Shown piece by piece: positions 47,092-60,029 of a stretch of 64,000 nucleotides of DNA (position 1 is its first letter; every line of letters begins with the position of its first letter). Position numbers and translations under genes: made by a program. Source of the stretch: Acanthochromis polyacanthus (Eukaryota > Chordata > Actinopteri > Pomacentridae); contig NC_067121.1 of NCBI RefSeq assembly GCF_021347895.1, positions 15,759,962 through 15,823,961 on the forward strand, written 5' to 3'. The notes beneath the pieces are model-generated. The model saw nothing but the letters and a program-made list of their open reading frames with translations. It did no database searches and was not told the origin of the DNA.

Positions 47092-48756
47092 CAGTGCCTT
47101 GTGAAAGTATTCGGCCCCCTTGAACTTTTCAACCTTTCGCCACATTTCAGGCTTCAAACATAAAGATATAAAATTTTAATTTATATCTTTATGTTTGAAG
47201 CCTGAAACATAAAGATATTATGTAAGATATTATGAATCAACAACAAGTGGGACACAATCGTGAAGTGGAACGAAATTTATTGGATATTTTATAACAAATA
47301 AAAACCTGAAAAGTGGGGCGTGCAATATTATTCGGCCCCCTTGCATTAATACTTTGTAGCGCCACCTTTTGCTGCAATTACAGCTGCAAGTCGCTTGGGG
47401 TATGTCTCTATCAGTTTTGCACATCGAGAGACTGAAATTCTTGCCCATTCTTCCTTGCAAAACAGCTCGAGCTCAGTGAGGTTGGATGGAGAGCATTTGT
47501 GAACAGCAGTCTTCAGCTCTGCCCACAGATTCTCCATTGGATTAAGGTCTGCACTTTGACTTGGCCATTCTAACACCTGGATACGTTCATTTGTGAACCA
47601 TTCCATTGCAGATTTGGCTTTATGTTTTGGATCATTGTCCTGTTGGAAGATAAATCTCCATCCCAGTCTCAGGTCTTTTGCAGACTCCAACAGGTTTTCT
47701 TCCAGAATGGTCCTGTATTTGGCTCCATTCATCTTCCCACCAATTTTAACCATCTTCCCTGTCCCTGCTGAAGAAAAGCAGGCCCAAACCATGAGGCTGC
47801 CACCACCATGTTTGACAGTGGGGATGGTGTGTTCAGGGTGATGAGCTGTGTTGCTTTTAAGCCAAACATATCGTTTTGCATTGTGGCCAAAAAGTTCCAT
47901 TTTGGTTTCATCTGACCAGAGCACCTTCTTCCACATGTTTGGTGTGTCTCCCAGGTGGCTTGTGGCAAACTTCAAACGAGACTTTTTATGGATATCTTTG
48001 ACAAATGGCTTTCTTCTTGCCACTCTTCCATAAAGGCTAGATTTGTGCAGTGTACGACTGATTGTTGTCCTATGGACAGACTCTCCCACCTCAGCTGTAG
48101 ATCTCTGCAGTTCATCCAGAGTGATCATGGGCCTCTTGGCTGCATCTCTGATCAGTCTTCTCCTTGTTCGAGGTGAAAGTTTAGAGGGACAGCCGGGTCT
48201 TGGTAGATTTGCAGTGGTCTGATACTCCTTCCATTTCAATATGATTGAATGCACAGTGCTCCTTGTGATGTTTAAAGCTTGGGAAATCTTTTTGTATCCA
48301 AATCCAGCTTTAAACTTCTCCACAACAGTATCTGGGACCTGCCTGGTGTGTTCCTTGGTCTTCATGATGCTCTCTGCACTTTAAACAGAACCCTGAGACT
48401 ATCACAGAGCAGGTGCATTTATACGGAGACTTGATTACACACAGGTGGATTCTATTTATCATCATCAGTCATTTAGGACAACACTGGATCATTCAGAGAT
48501 CCTCACTGAACTTCTGGAGTGAGTTTGCTGCACTGAAAGTAAAGGGGCCGAATAATATTGGACACCCCACTTTTCAGTTTTTTATTTGTTAAAAAAGTAT
48601 AAAATATCCAATAAATTTAATTCCACTTCACGATTGTGTCCCAATTGTTGTTGATTCTTGACAAAAAATTAAAATTTTATATCTTTATGTTTGAAGCCTG
48701 AAATGTGGCGAAAGGTTGAAAAGTTCAAGGGGGCCGAATACTTTCACAAGGCACTG
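47092..48756 (-). mobile_element. Complete Tc1-like transposon (1665 bp) with TA target duplication
   Basis: Ends CAGTGCCTTGTGAAAGTATT and its near-identical inverse GGCACTG at 48751-48756 are flanked by TA (47090-47091 and 48757-48758). The inverted repeats share CGGCCCCCTTGAACTTTTCA and further. The element holds one uninterrupted transposase gene on the minus strand. The left inverted repeat contains an extra 28-bp hairpin (47145-47207). TIRs with few differences and an open gene point to a recent insertion. Confidence 0.93.
47346..48365 (-). CDS. Tc1-like transposase, full length, 339 aa
   Basis: Cuts and pastes the surrounding transposon at TA sites. The frame is open from ATG 48365 to the stop at 47346. 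The N-terminal half has two helix-turn-helix (paired-like) domains with the linker LPRPGCPSKLSPRTRRR (GRPR-type AT-hook position), about residues 1-120. The DD34E catalytic residues are all present: Asp in VLWSDETKMELF, Asp in FIFQQDNDPKHKAKS and Glu in NPMENLWAELK. The Gly-rich block KHGGGSLMVWACF is intact. The length of about 340 residues equals the family norm. No nonsense or frameshift is seen, so activity is conceivable but untested. Confidence 0.95.
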   Translation of the reverse strand: MKTKEHTRQVPDTVVEKFKAGFGYKKISQALNITRSTVHSIILKWKEYQTTANLPRPGCPSKLSPRTRRRLIRDAAKRPMITLDELQRSTAEVGESVHRTTISRTLHKSSLYGRVARRKPFVKDIHKKSRLKFATSHLGDTPNMWKKVLWSDETKMELFGHNAKRYVWLKSNTAHHPEHTIPTVKHGGGSLMVWACFSSAGTGKMVKIGGKMNGAKYRTILEENLLESAKDLRLGWRFIFQQDNDPKHKAKSAMEWFTNERIQVLEWPSQSADLNPMENLWAELKTAVHKCSPSNLTELELFCKEEWARISVSRCAKLIETYPKRLAAVIAAKGGATKY

Positions 48757-49161
48757 TAAATATTCTGCGCACAAACATGAAAGAGGTGTCGATTTTCTCA
48801 TTTTACTGGTTGCAAGAAGGCAAATAGCTGATCTACTCCTTTAACATTCATATTTGGACGTGATGTGGAAAGGGTTACATTGATAATTAGTTGTGTCAAT
48901 TTAATGCAAATTCTGCTTTTTCTGTTTTGTTTGCACTGATCTAGAGTCAGCAGGTTAACTCAACTGCTCGATCCACACTTTGAGCATGATGACACTGTAT
49001 AAAGTAAAGTCCATCCTGCTGAAAACTGGGGAAGACCTATGTTTTTTCGTCTGTGTGGTACGACAGCCTCAGACCCGTGCACATTTGAACATGCTGAACT
49101 AAACTGTGCCAGCTGTTCAAATAACATAACCCCATCCTCGACACAGGTTCCCCATTGAAGC

Positions 49162-49297
49162 CATGCTCCGCTTGACTGAGTGATCCAGCCTGCAGTGCAC
49201 TTTATAGTGTACACACCTCGAAATGGCGACATTTGTAAAAAGGCTAATAAAAACATTCCTGGAAGGAATGCTCCAGGTATTTCCTCCCCTACACCTG
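49162..49297 (-). promoter_or_regulatory. Promoter-like module C (E-box, MCAT pair, TATA), no gene attached
   Basis: In minus-strand order: E-box CAGGTG (49292-49297), inverted MCAT pair CATTCC-N5-GGAATG (49254-49270), an AT-rich MEF2-like stretch (49244-49253), TATA-like CTATAAA (49201-49207), then ATG (49162-49164) with a short frame. These are motifs of striated-muscle promoters. No coding exon is recognised. Confidence 0.35.
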
Positions 49298-50102
49298 GTT
49301 ACCATTCCTTAAGTGCACCCGTCTGTTTTCACAGAACCACGCTCTTTCAGAGAGTGGATATTGATCATGTATGTGTGAATGGTGTTGTGCTTTGCTAAAT
49401 GGATGACATTGAAAGTAGTGTCCTTAAAAGGCCAAAGCTTTGACGCCATTTCAACAAAATGTTCAAAAGCCAAAGGTCAAATCATTTGGGAAATGTGTGA
49501 GTATGAGTTATAATCTGATGGTTTGTGGAATGGAACTGTGTATATTGTGTGGTCATCATCGTGTATGAAATCCAGTGGGAGGCAGTGACATGTCACAACC
49601 TGATATGTCACTTACAAGGGTCAAAAGGTCAGGCTGAGTGTCAGTAAAAAGAATTTTGCTAAAAGTGACCAGGTTACACCAGGACTACATGACTAAATGT
49701 ATAGGAAAAAATTACTTAATTTTAGGATCAAGGTGTAAGTTGGGTGATAAGATATTCCGAAAATGCCGTACTCTTTAACTAGCTACTAGTCATAATGAGT
49801 CAGTCTGTAAAAACAGTTGTCTAATATTCACAGCGACTCTGCTGAACTTTCTAACATTTGAGTTTTGAGTTTTTGGAAGTGTGTTTGGGTTCAGCTGAAG
49901 AAGTCCATTATTCAAACTTATAGCTGTAGTTTTAGTGTCTGGTTGTTTGAACTTCTATATGCTCTACTGTATTCAGTGAGTTTAACCTCATAAAACTTAC
50001 CTGCTCCTATGTGGGCCAAGTGAAAATTCTTCTACAAATTTAGATATTTTTTTTAAAATTATAGCTGTAAGTAGAGAGAGACAGGAAGCGTGAGGAAAAG
50101 AG

Positions 50103-50135
50103 AGTGTGTGTGTGTGTGTGTGGGGGGGGGGGGGG
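50103..50135 (+). repeat. (TG)n then (G)n simple repeat
   Basis: About nine TG units are followed by a run of about 13 G residues. A (CAG)-rich trinucleotide run also occurs at 50338-50370 without being inside a reading frame of note. Confidence 0.9.
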
Positions 50136-50338
50136 TAAGGACATGCAGCAAATGAATGTGAGTCGGACTCAAAACCATGACTGCTGCATCGGGGACAATA
50201 GCCCCTGTTCCTGGGTCACCCACTCAACCAATTGAGCTATGTGGTGCCTCTGTGACTGAATTTTTAATTAAAGAACTGGAAAGCTTAAAGCCTCATGATT
50301 TAAACAATTTTAAGATACCACTACCACAGCCATAATAA

Positions 50339-50370
<32 letters not shown>

Positions 50371-52540
50371 GTATTTCCTTTTTCAAGCGTGTACACACCT
50401 CAAAACTTTTTCTTAAAATGATCTCTGTCATCTATGTGGACACATGCTTGTTGAATCACTATGTTCTACAAACTATTTTCATCATAACAGTTCAAATAAC
50501 AAAACACTTCCAAGCATTTAGTCTTTTCTATTTTTAGTCATTTCTATTTTGAAGTATAAAATCCTGGTACAAAGAGACGCCTCAGCAGATACTTTAAACC
50601 ATCGCTACACTGTTTCAGCAGCACAGAAGGAATTGTTGAGAGCCTGTACTTTAACTTATGTTAAGATAGTTCTAAACTGAACACTACAGTTGCTAACTAG
50701 ATGGACTAGTGGGGTTTGTGGAGTTTGAAAGAAGAGAGTATTAGAAAGTACAGAAGCCTAATATCTAGTTGCATGATGAGTAAATGTAGAATCTAGTTCC
50801 TTTTGAGCTCGACCCATACCCAGACTAAAAGTCAAGATATCTCAGTCTCTCTTGCTTGAACTCTTACTCTGCTTTTTGTCTGTCTCTTGCGTATTCCTCA
50901 GCTTTGTGAAATGAAAATACAATACTAAACTACAATACGGTATTTAGCAAAAACTGATGCATCAGTTTAGAAACAGATTTGTCGCAAAACTGTCTAACTC
51001 CTGCAATCATGTGAGTTTCAATAGCAAAGACCAAGACAACCATGTCTGACAGGTTCATTTTCACATTACAGATCCTGTCTCAAAGAAGCCTTGGAACATT
51101 AACCCCCAGCTAATGTCATAAAACACTCTTGTTTTTGCAGTGGGTGATGCATGAGAAAGATGCTGAAACATGGTATTTAGTCTAGCATGCTTGGTATCAC
51201 TTCTTTTTGTCTTCAAAAGAGGACTATGGAAGGGAAATGTATGTAAGTTATAATGTATGATTAACTGATGAATTCTAATTTAATGATGACTGTTGTGTGG
51301 GTTGAAAATAAAAGATGATTAAGTGAATTCTGGGTGCAACAGGTGCTAAATGAGATTCTTGTCTACATTTTACAGTTAGAACAGTTAAAGGGAGTGTTCA
51401 GGTGTTGAGGGTGGATCGACAACTGAGTAATTTAGATTTCTGGGTTTGGTTCCAAAAAGGGAGAGAAGATAACAACCTGTGGTTGTCAAACAAACGAGAT
51501 CCGGTGTGCACCGACATTTTGGCACGCGCAGAATTCAGATTTTGATGTGTCCCTCTTTCACTCTGAGCCTGCTGACAGGAATTGATGTTTGTAGTGTGGT
51601 TTTGTCAGCTAACCAGGTGGGTCCACGATGCACAAGTGAATCCACACCACTGCAAAATATTCAGTTCATCATGTGTGAAGTGTGCTACCTCAACGGAGAG
51701 AGTGGTTTGCTGAGCCACATGTCGGTTTCCTCTCAACTTTCAGCAGTTTCTTTTGTGGCTATGTGCAATCCACTGATGGAACCTGATTTAAAATCTGTAC
51801 AAAGTCTTTTACAGTTGGAGGATTTTCATCTATTTTAAATATGGTTGTGTTTTACTACTGTAGCAGAACTGAAAATACCCACACAGTTACCAACATAAAG
51901 TCAAAGATAGCTTTGAAAACTCCCCCAAGGACTGAAGTGAGTCAAATTACTTCTGAAGCTCTATACTTAATTGATTTATTTACTACACCTGGCTTCAATA
52001 AAGTGCACCAAAGTGCAGGTTACTGGTCTATTTAACACTTCAGCTAAGGTATAATTAACCTACTGTAATGGCTCTGGGGCCTCACCCGGATGGTTAACTT
52101 CAAACCCCTATCCTCCCCGCAGCTTTTTAATAACCTGTATCTCTTGTACCATCTGTGCCTCTTCACTCACTTCCTGAGTGGGGCCCACTATTGATCACAC
52201 TGCAATTTATTTGCTTTTTATGGAGTGACAAATGGTTCTTGTCATATCTGAGGGATGAAGATGAGCTGAAAACAAAGCTGAAATCTGTGACATCAGAATG
52301 ATGCTGATTACAGGACTATATGATTAACATGCATGTCTATGTTAATGGCATCACTGCATTTTTTTTAAATATGTCAAAGCAAGGTTACATCTACTGTGGC
52401 CGAGATTATTGTAACAGAAAGACTGCTGACATAACTGCTCTGTAGTGTTTAATGATCAGGTCCCTTATTCATCAACTGACTGTTCCTAAAATACGTGATC
52501 ATCTTGTACTGTCAAAGTGAATAGTGAGAGTAACACACTG

Positions 52541-52551
52541 TTCACACACAG

Positions 52552-52626
<75 letters not shown>

Positions 52627-52696
52627 CACACACGCATGTCTGGTTCTTATATACACACACACACACACCCACACCCACGCACGCACGCACACGCGT

Positions 52697-52760
<64 letters not shown>

Positions 52761-53075
52761 CTGGTTCTGCTATTCCCGTGGGGACTTACCATTGACTCCC
52801 ATTCATATCTAACCCCTAACCCTTACCCTAACCCTAACCTTAACCAAGACCAAAACAATGCCTAAACCTAAAAAAACTTTTTTGCACTTTTACTTTTTTC
52901 AGTAACAACAACATGGCCAAGAAAACACTGTTTCCCCTCTTGGGGACCTCATTTTTGGTCCCCACCGTGATGCGAGTCCCCACCGAGATAGCGTGGAGTC
53001 AGGTCAAAGTCCCCATCAAGTCCCCACCGGTATAGATAAACACGTACACACGCACGCACGCTCGCACGCACACAC
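52541..53075 (+). repeat. Microsatellite-flanked dispersed repeat with CCCTAA units, copy 1
   Basis: A (CA)n/(CACG)n tract (52541-52756) is followed by GTGGGGACTTACCATTGACTC, a stretch of degenerate CCCTAA telomere-like units (52808-52850), AACAACATGGCCAAGAAAAC, and GTCCCCAC motifs, then a second CA/CACG tract (53039-53075). The same order occurs at 58760-59218. It is a dispersed repeat, not a gene; proteins read from CA tracts are artefacts. Confidence 0.85.
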
Positions 53076-56000
53076 CCTGAGCTTAGCAACGGCCTGTGTT
53101 GTGACAGAGTGGGAAAAGCCAACACAGAGCAACTCTCACTCCTCAACGTCTGAGCCTGTGACCACTACTCAGAAGCTTCTTGAAGGGTCAGAGATCAAAA
53201 TGAGTGGTACCTTGAGGCATCCACAAGTCCATGACCTCTGGAGAGCTTGAGTTTCTCAACCTCTTAACCTTGACTGACCACTTAAAACTCACCTGAGCTC
53301 TGCCTTAAGCACTTATCAGGCCCATCTTGTTTGCAGCTCAGCTGAACTGTCAGAACCTGTTGTCACACTAGCTCGTCACAAGACCTGCTGCCTTTGTTGT
53401 TCTTTGACTAACTGCTCAAATAATGACTCGTGGTTTGATTAATCCCCTCCTTGTCTTTGCTCCCATGTAAGCCCTCACAATTGTTAGCATGCCTGGACAC
53501 TTCTGTGCAGCAGAACAGGTCATGTACTTCAACCTGTAGCAAGCTGAGGGGATAAACACACTTGATCCATAAATGCATCTGTGCTCATGGAAGGAGAGCC
53601 CTGCAGCTCTGGGTGATATTCTCAAATGCAGCTGCTCTGTTTCCCCTGAGGCACAGGCACTGTTCAGGAGAAAAGTCTTTGCTAATCTACCTGCCTGGCT
53701 TATCATGGAATTCAGACATTCTTTTGTTAAAGCTACAGAAGTGTTCTTTCACGAAGAGAAACGTGAGAAAGTGCAACTTTGTAATACCAAAGGACCATTT
53801 CTTTGAGGCAAAGCATACCTGAATAATCTTCTTGTTTGAACATACATCTGTCTCTTATGCAAATATATAAATAATTTGGAGGAGGCGGTGGAACATTTTT
53901 CTCAGTTCTGCTTTAGAGTTTTAAAGTAGTCAGATATTGTGGCTGTCAGTGTGTTTTCAGAGTATTACAGAGGTGTACTCTGGTTTACTGCAGCTGGTAA
54001 CCACTTCCTGTTTTTTCGAACAGTGAATCTTCTCACAGTTTGGCCATAATTTCCTGAAGCGTGTTTCGTGTGTGTAAGTTCAAGCATTTGTGTGTTGTGG
54101 GTTAACGCAAACTGAGGAGGCTTGCATGTTTGCAATGAACAATCAAAGTTCCTCTCTGCTCAGTGTGGTACACTTTTCTAAGCTGCAAATTGCAGAACTT
54201 AAGTTTTCACAAAAATGAACCAATAATTTATATCTACGTCTGTGTGTTTTTGCATGGATATGAAGCTTGCAAATGTGTGTATTAGTGTTGCATCTTATGT
54301 GAAACTGACTGTTGTTTTTATGAAGTGATGGAATAAAATGAGCATTCCTTTTTGCATAAATGACGTTTTGAAGCTTTTTGGTTTATAAATGCTATCTAGA
54401 AACTGATCATCAGTCACCATTCTGGCATCGTGCTACAACCTTCCCGCTCAGCTTGAATCGCAACATGTGAGGGTTGTTCTCACATTGCTTTCTTGATCTC
54501 TGCATCTCTCTTTAGTGCTTTGTCTGTGTTCAACACAGCAGCATAGACCTCCCACAGGCATCACAACAGAGACACTATGTTCTTGCCTTTGCTGAGGCCC
54601 ATGTCCAATGTTGTCTCTCAAATCAGACATTAACAGGAACACATGTACACCAGTTGTGCATATAATGTGTATTTTTGACTTAGTCAAGACTCTTGGGCCC
54701 TAACTTCTTTTTGTAGACCCTTAGGTGGGCAGTGCTAGGATTTATAATCATCTGGCATTTTTCCCTCACCCAGTTGAATTGCAAAATCTCGGCAGATATG
54801 TGGTTGGCCTTAAAATACAGACAATGAACTCATAACTGATTGTAGTACACTTGATAGTCCGATGAATGATTTGCAAAATATCTTATTTCTCATCTTCTGG
54901 AGATGTTGAAGCTCTTCATTGCTACTAATGAACTTGTAAGTTAAGCCTAACAAAGAGAAAGAGAAAAAACAGATAATCTCGCAGCTGCATCACATAGTTA
55001 GCCACATATACCACAAGTTGGAGAAGTGGGCCTGACTTGTGGGGGAAGAGCTTCCCCTCTCGTTTTACACACAGAGATAAACAGCACATTTTGCTGAAAA
55101 TAGATCCCCTTCATCTCTTCTTGACCTGGAATTTTTGCAACCACATTGAGGGTTTTCCAACCCTGTTGTTACCTGCTACTGAACAACTGAGGAGAAATCT
55201 GAGACATTTAGTTGCTAGTAGATGGCCTTAATCCAAAGTAGCCCCCAAAACCAGAGGGCCCTTCACCAAAACTGGATGAACTGTTCTTCTTTCTGAAATA
55301 TTCTCATCAGAGGACAAAGTTGATTTTTAATGGAAATATATTGCAGGGTGTGTCACGTTCTGAAAGTCCCACAAATTATGGTTGGTGGGGAATTGTTCTA
55401 ATCCAGCAAACCGATGCTGCGGAAGCAGAGCTGCCATTTTGGAGAAACGGGAAAGAGCCAGTTATTTCCTGTGTCCAAACTGAGATCTAATGGATCACGG
55501 AGAAGTTGTGTGGGACTGATGATGTTTTCTTTTTGAAGGGAAAGGACTCCACACTTTTGACGGTTTAGGGATATTGATGAACGTAAAAAATACCTGTCAA
55601 TGAGATTGTAAAACAGATTCAGAAAACACAGAGGTTATAAATAGTGTCAAGTTTTTATTTATTTATTTTTTACAAATATGGCTCAGATTCATGTCTTCTT
55701 TTCATTTTGCATTTCTCAGCAGGAAAATATAAAGAACAAGCTCAAACAGCAGATCAAAGATAACGCCTGATGTATGCACTTCAGTACTTTAAGTTTTCAG
55801 CTATTTGCTCTGTCCTTGGAGTTATTCTTTACTAATAATTCACCACACTTGCTCAGCTAAAGCTTTCATCAGATGTTCAGACACAGCAATGTCCTGGATC
55901 ACGTTGTGTTTCTGTGGCACGCTGCTTTTCTTGGAATGTGCGCCGGCTCTTTGATTGTTCTGTTTCCTGTGATTTCAGAAGCCCTTTGTCTCTGCGTTGT

Positions 56001-56583
56001 AACTCACTAATCAGGGAACTCCGTCACAGCTCCCCTAATGTCACCCTCTGTGTAATGATATTTTTTTGGCTCTGCTCTCATGCCTCATGCAGTCTATTGA
56101 AACAAACAAACCAAAAAAAAAGAAAAGTCAAAGTCGGGATGAACAATCACCTTTTGGAATGTAGAAAAATGAGGCTGTGGTATAAGTGGCATGGGTAACT
56201 GCTCCTTCCCAAGGCAAAACTCCAAATGTGAATACCGGTGAAAAGAAAAAATACAGTAAATCCTTTTCAATGGGGCCTTCCTCTCACCTTCATATGCCTG
56301 TCAGCTCCTGTATGATTTATGATTTGATATATTGCAGGCTACTGGATACATGGATCATTTTTCCCTCTTCATAAAATGTGCGAAAAGGAACACATATGGC
56401 AAGACTGCAGAATCACAACAAGGTCAGTTTTTTTGCACTTTGGGTTTCCCCTCCATCTTCTTTTGCTTAAAGTGTGGTTTCATGATGTGTTATGGGATCC
56501 ATGAATCAACAATGAAACCAGATGTGCTTAGTAATGCGTCCATGTACAGTCTTAACTTTGCAGAAGTTGAGCTGAGAGCACAC

Positions 56584-56720
56584 CATGTTGTCAGTGTGAA
56601 AACTTTGTGCCGTCTAAGCTTTCTGGAAGGGCTGCTGTTCCCTTTTATACCTCCTCTTAAAATAACCCCCCTCCCATTGGCTGAGTGCAGGCAGGTCATT
56701 GAATCACATCAGGCCAATTA
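56584..56720 (-). promoter_or_regulatory. Promoter-like module B (CCAAT, MEF2-like, TATA), no gene attached
   Basis: In minus-strand order: AATTGG, CCAATGGGAGGGGGG (56665-56679), a MEF2-like GGTTATTTTAAG (56656-56667), GGTATAAAAGGG (56640-56651) as a strong TATA box, then an ATG in ACAACATGG (56584-56586) starting a short frame. It has the structure of a complete TATA promoter. I do not recognise a protein downstream. Confidence 0.4.
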
Positions 56721-57159
56721 GAGAGCAACACTTCCTTTACTGTGAAAGATGTTTCCTGCTGATAGTCAACGTATGGCCTGCTAAGAAGCAGAGAAGGGGG
56801 GTGACTTGAAATGCTGCCAGTGTTTCCCTGACCTGTGTGGCCTTCATTCTGTTGGTGTGAGATGTGTCTTTTGACTGTGTGTATGCATGCATGTGTGTAC
56901 AGAGGTGGTGCAAAGTACATCTACTCAAATACAGTTTTGAGGTACTTTAACCAAGTCTTTCCATTTTACAATACTTTTTACTTGTACCTAATTGCATTGT
57001 TTTCTTCAACACATTTATTAGAGCAATACAGTTACTTGTCACATTTCATTTTTAAATTCTACATGAAAAAAAAAACATTTTTCCTCTAAACATCCCAGCT
57101 ATCAGAAATGATAGATTTATTCTTCCCACTCCCATTAAGCATCTAGCAGCCTCCAAGAT

Positions 57160-57870
57160 GTATTTTGTGACCCTTAGGAGGGGCCCTGACCACAACTTCT
57201 GCATTATATAACTAGAAAAGCACTCAGAGAGTACAGTACTCTGCCAAGTCTGTTCATTCAACCATATGACATTGTCAGAAATGCATTTTTATTTTAGAAA
57301 TGCATCATTGTTTTTTATTTTGTTATCACGGCAACATAGAATGTGGCCATTTACTATAGATGCATCCACAAAAAAAACAACCTTGCGCTGAGCACATGCG
57401 TGTGTTATGCATGTGTATGTTATGTACGGATACTGAATCATGTGACCTAAATATGTAGCGGGCGATGGGAAATGATGGACTTGGAAACATCCCCACAATT
57501 TAATCAATTATTCCTTATATGATTTCCGCCAAATAAGTGCCAATACAACCGCAGTGGTCGATTTGTAGTAGGATCGCAATCATATGATCATCAGCAGGCA
57601 GCTGATGTAGTGTTCACTTGTAGTCATAGTTACAGTGCTGCCGTGAAGCTTTCTCGCAATGACACGGAAGTCTTTAACAAATCCGTGGATCCAGACTAAA
57701 GTCGTATCACTGCCAAAATCTAATCAATTGGTCCTTGTGTCATTTCTGACCTTCTCTGAAAATTTCCTCCAAATCCTTTAGTAACATTGTTAACAGACAA
57801 ACAGACAGACAGACAAAGCAACGATGATAGTCACATAACTCTGCCACCTTCCAGAGTAATAAATACTCAA
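57160..57870 (+). repeat. Dispersed repeat, copy 2 (shared with calreticulin intron 8)
   Basis: Matches 13535-13935 from about 57445 on (ACATCCCCACAATTTAATCA, GTAGTAGGATCGCAATCAT, AGTCGTATCACTGCCAAAAT, GTCCTTGTGTCATTTCTGAC). It begins with ACTAGAAAAGCACTCAGAGA and ends in CAGACAGACAGACAAA, a form common at 3' ends of fish repeats. No coding sequence is evident. Confidence 0.65.
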
Positions 57871-58759
57871 AACTGAAGTAGTTACAACAGTTAAATGCTG
57901 CCTGAAGCAATATATAATAATAAATTACTACCAGGAGATACTTTTCTGCCAAACAAGTACATTTAATTTCATACATTGTCAGATAATTTACTACTTTGTT
58001 TTTTTGAGTAAGATTATGAATCCAGAACTCTTCGAGGAATACTTCTTTAAGCACTGCATAGAATGACATTGCCGCTCTGTTGAGAGTGGCTGTGTCAGCA
58101 AGCATACACACACACACCAGTAGATATACTATGAATCTGACTAATTTCTGCCGTGTCACATCTTTCTCATGTCACAGCCCTCTTTGACAAGTCAGCACCA
58201 TCCCAGTGATGTGAAGTGGTTTACTCTCTTTTGGAATCGCAGCGTTGCTCTGATCAACTACGTCAGATCACATTCTGAGGCTATAATTACAGCAGCGAAC
58301 AGATTTGATGTTTAACTCTTTGAGGTGTACATGTTGTGTTTTCACTGCCGTCCAAACAAACAGAAACCAAATGGAATCATTTTTCTCTTTTTCATGTTTG
58401 TGAGAAAATCTGAGGTGCTCAAGGTTAAAAGTCCTCTCAGTCGGAATCCACCTCAAGACTTTTGGTGAAGATTTTCAGTGACTAGTCTTACCCCATCACG
58501 CCCACCTGTTTCTGTGGCCTGCATAGAGCCAGACTTGTTTACCTCTAATGGTATTCTGCTGCAGAGTAAAAACCGAGGGGCCCAACGGTTGTGGCCACAG
58601 GTTGGAGGAATGTCTACTGTCTGGACGGGAAAATGTAATCAGCTGAGATCAGCGAATTAGAGGCCAGTTTCTTGTTCTCCCTTCATGCTCTCACTTTCCC
58701 TCCATTTGCTTCTCACGCATGCAGGCGCTCTCAGTTTTTCTCACTCTCTCCCTCTATGT

Positions 58760-59220
<461 letters not shown>

Positions 59221-59472
59221 ACTTTCAGATGAAGAAAAATGACACCTTTTCTTTCAGCTATTTCCTCTGTTTTTACATACTTGGGCCTGGGGTAAAAGAG
59301 GCAACCTTGTGTTTTCATGTGACAAAACACACAGAGGTCTGTGTGGATTCGGGAGAGGTGAATAGCCTAATTCATCATATGGGGTTAGGCCTGTCTAAGC
59401 CACATCTGGGAATATCTCTGTCGACAGTTTAAAAGTGCGACCGTTGGTGCTGTCTCTGGAGCTTAAATACTG

Positions 59473-59544
59473 AGTTGTAGTTTCTTTAAGCTCTAGAGAC
59501 AGCTACTGTTAGCGCTGTCTCTGGAGCTTAAAGAAACTACAACT
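59473..59544. repeat. Inverted repeat, 31-bp arms, 10-base loop
   Basis: Arms 59473-59503 and 59514-59544 pair with one mismatch. A third partial copy of the arm (GCTGTCTCTGGAGCTTAAA) lies just before, at about 59448-59466. It would form a strong hairpin if transcribed. Origin unknown: MITE core or local inverted duplication. Confidence 0.85.
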
Positions 59545-60029
59545 TAGTCTTTTACTTCATTTGACTGATGACATCTCCAGAGAATCAAAATTCCTCTGTT
59601 AAAATACGGTCTAACCTGCGTTTCTCTCCAAAAATTCTGCCATTGCACGGAGGTAACAGCATTCAGCAGAATGTGATTTTGGCTGCGTTTACAAGGAACA
59701 AACAGCAGTGGTGAAAGAAAAATGCAGATCCTTAGTTTTAGTAAAACTACAAATACCACTGTGTAAAAACACTCATTCACAAGTTTAAACTCTGCCTTTA
59801 AAATAGGACCACATATATATTAGTAACCATCTCCTTAAGTTATGTTTAACAAGGGCTGACTCACTGTTACAGTTGGGGTGGTTATGTACAACTTTATAGT
59901 TCTGTTTAATTCCACAACATGTATCAAAGGAAGGGGCAGCAGCACTCTAAAACATCTTTTTTTTTAACCAAACACTAAAGAGAGGCCAAAAATTGACATT
60001 TTTATGAGCTCAGATTTTCTACAAACTCT

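Larger units (their letters stand above)
48759..56583. other. Gene-free interval upstream of klf2, part 2
   Basis: Contains module C, simple repeats and copy 1 of the CCCTAA repeat, otherwise non-coding sequence. The 119-residue frame at 51479-51838 shows no recognisable motif. Nothing supports an RNA gene. Confidence 0.5.

Noticed and set aside
47593..48176. Plus-strand frames of 60-82 residues
   Set aside because: Antisense shadows of the intact Tc1 transposase.
51479..51838. 119-residue plus-strand frame
   Set aside because: No family likeness and no exon context.
52808..52850. A true telomere or chromosome fusion point
   Set aside because: CCCTAA units are few, degenerate and part of a repeat present twice in the window.
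52486..52865. Frames of repeated Thr-His or Val-Cys
   Set aside because: Translations of a CA/TG microsatellite, as also at 58672-59330.
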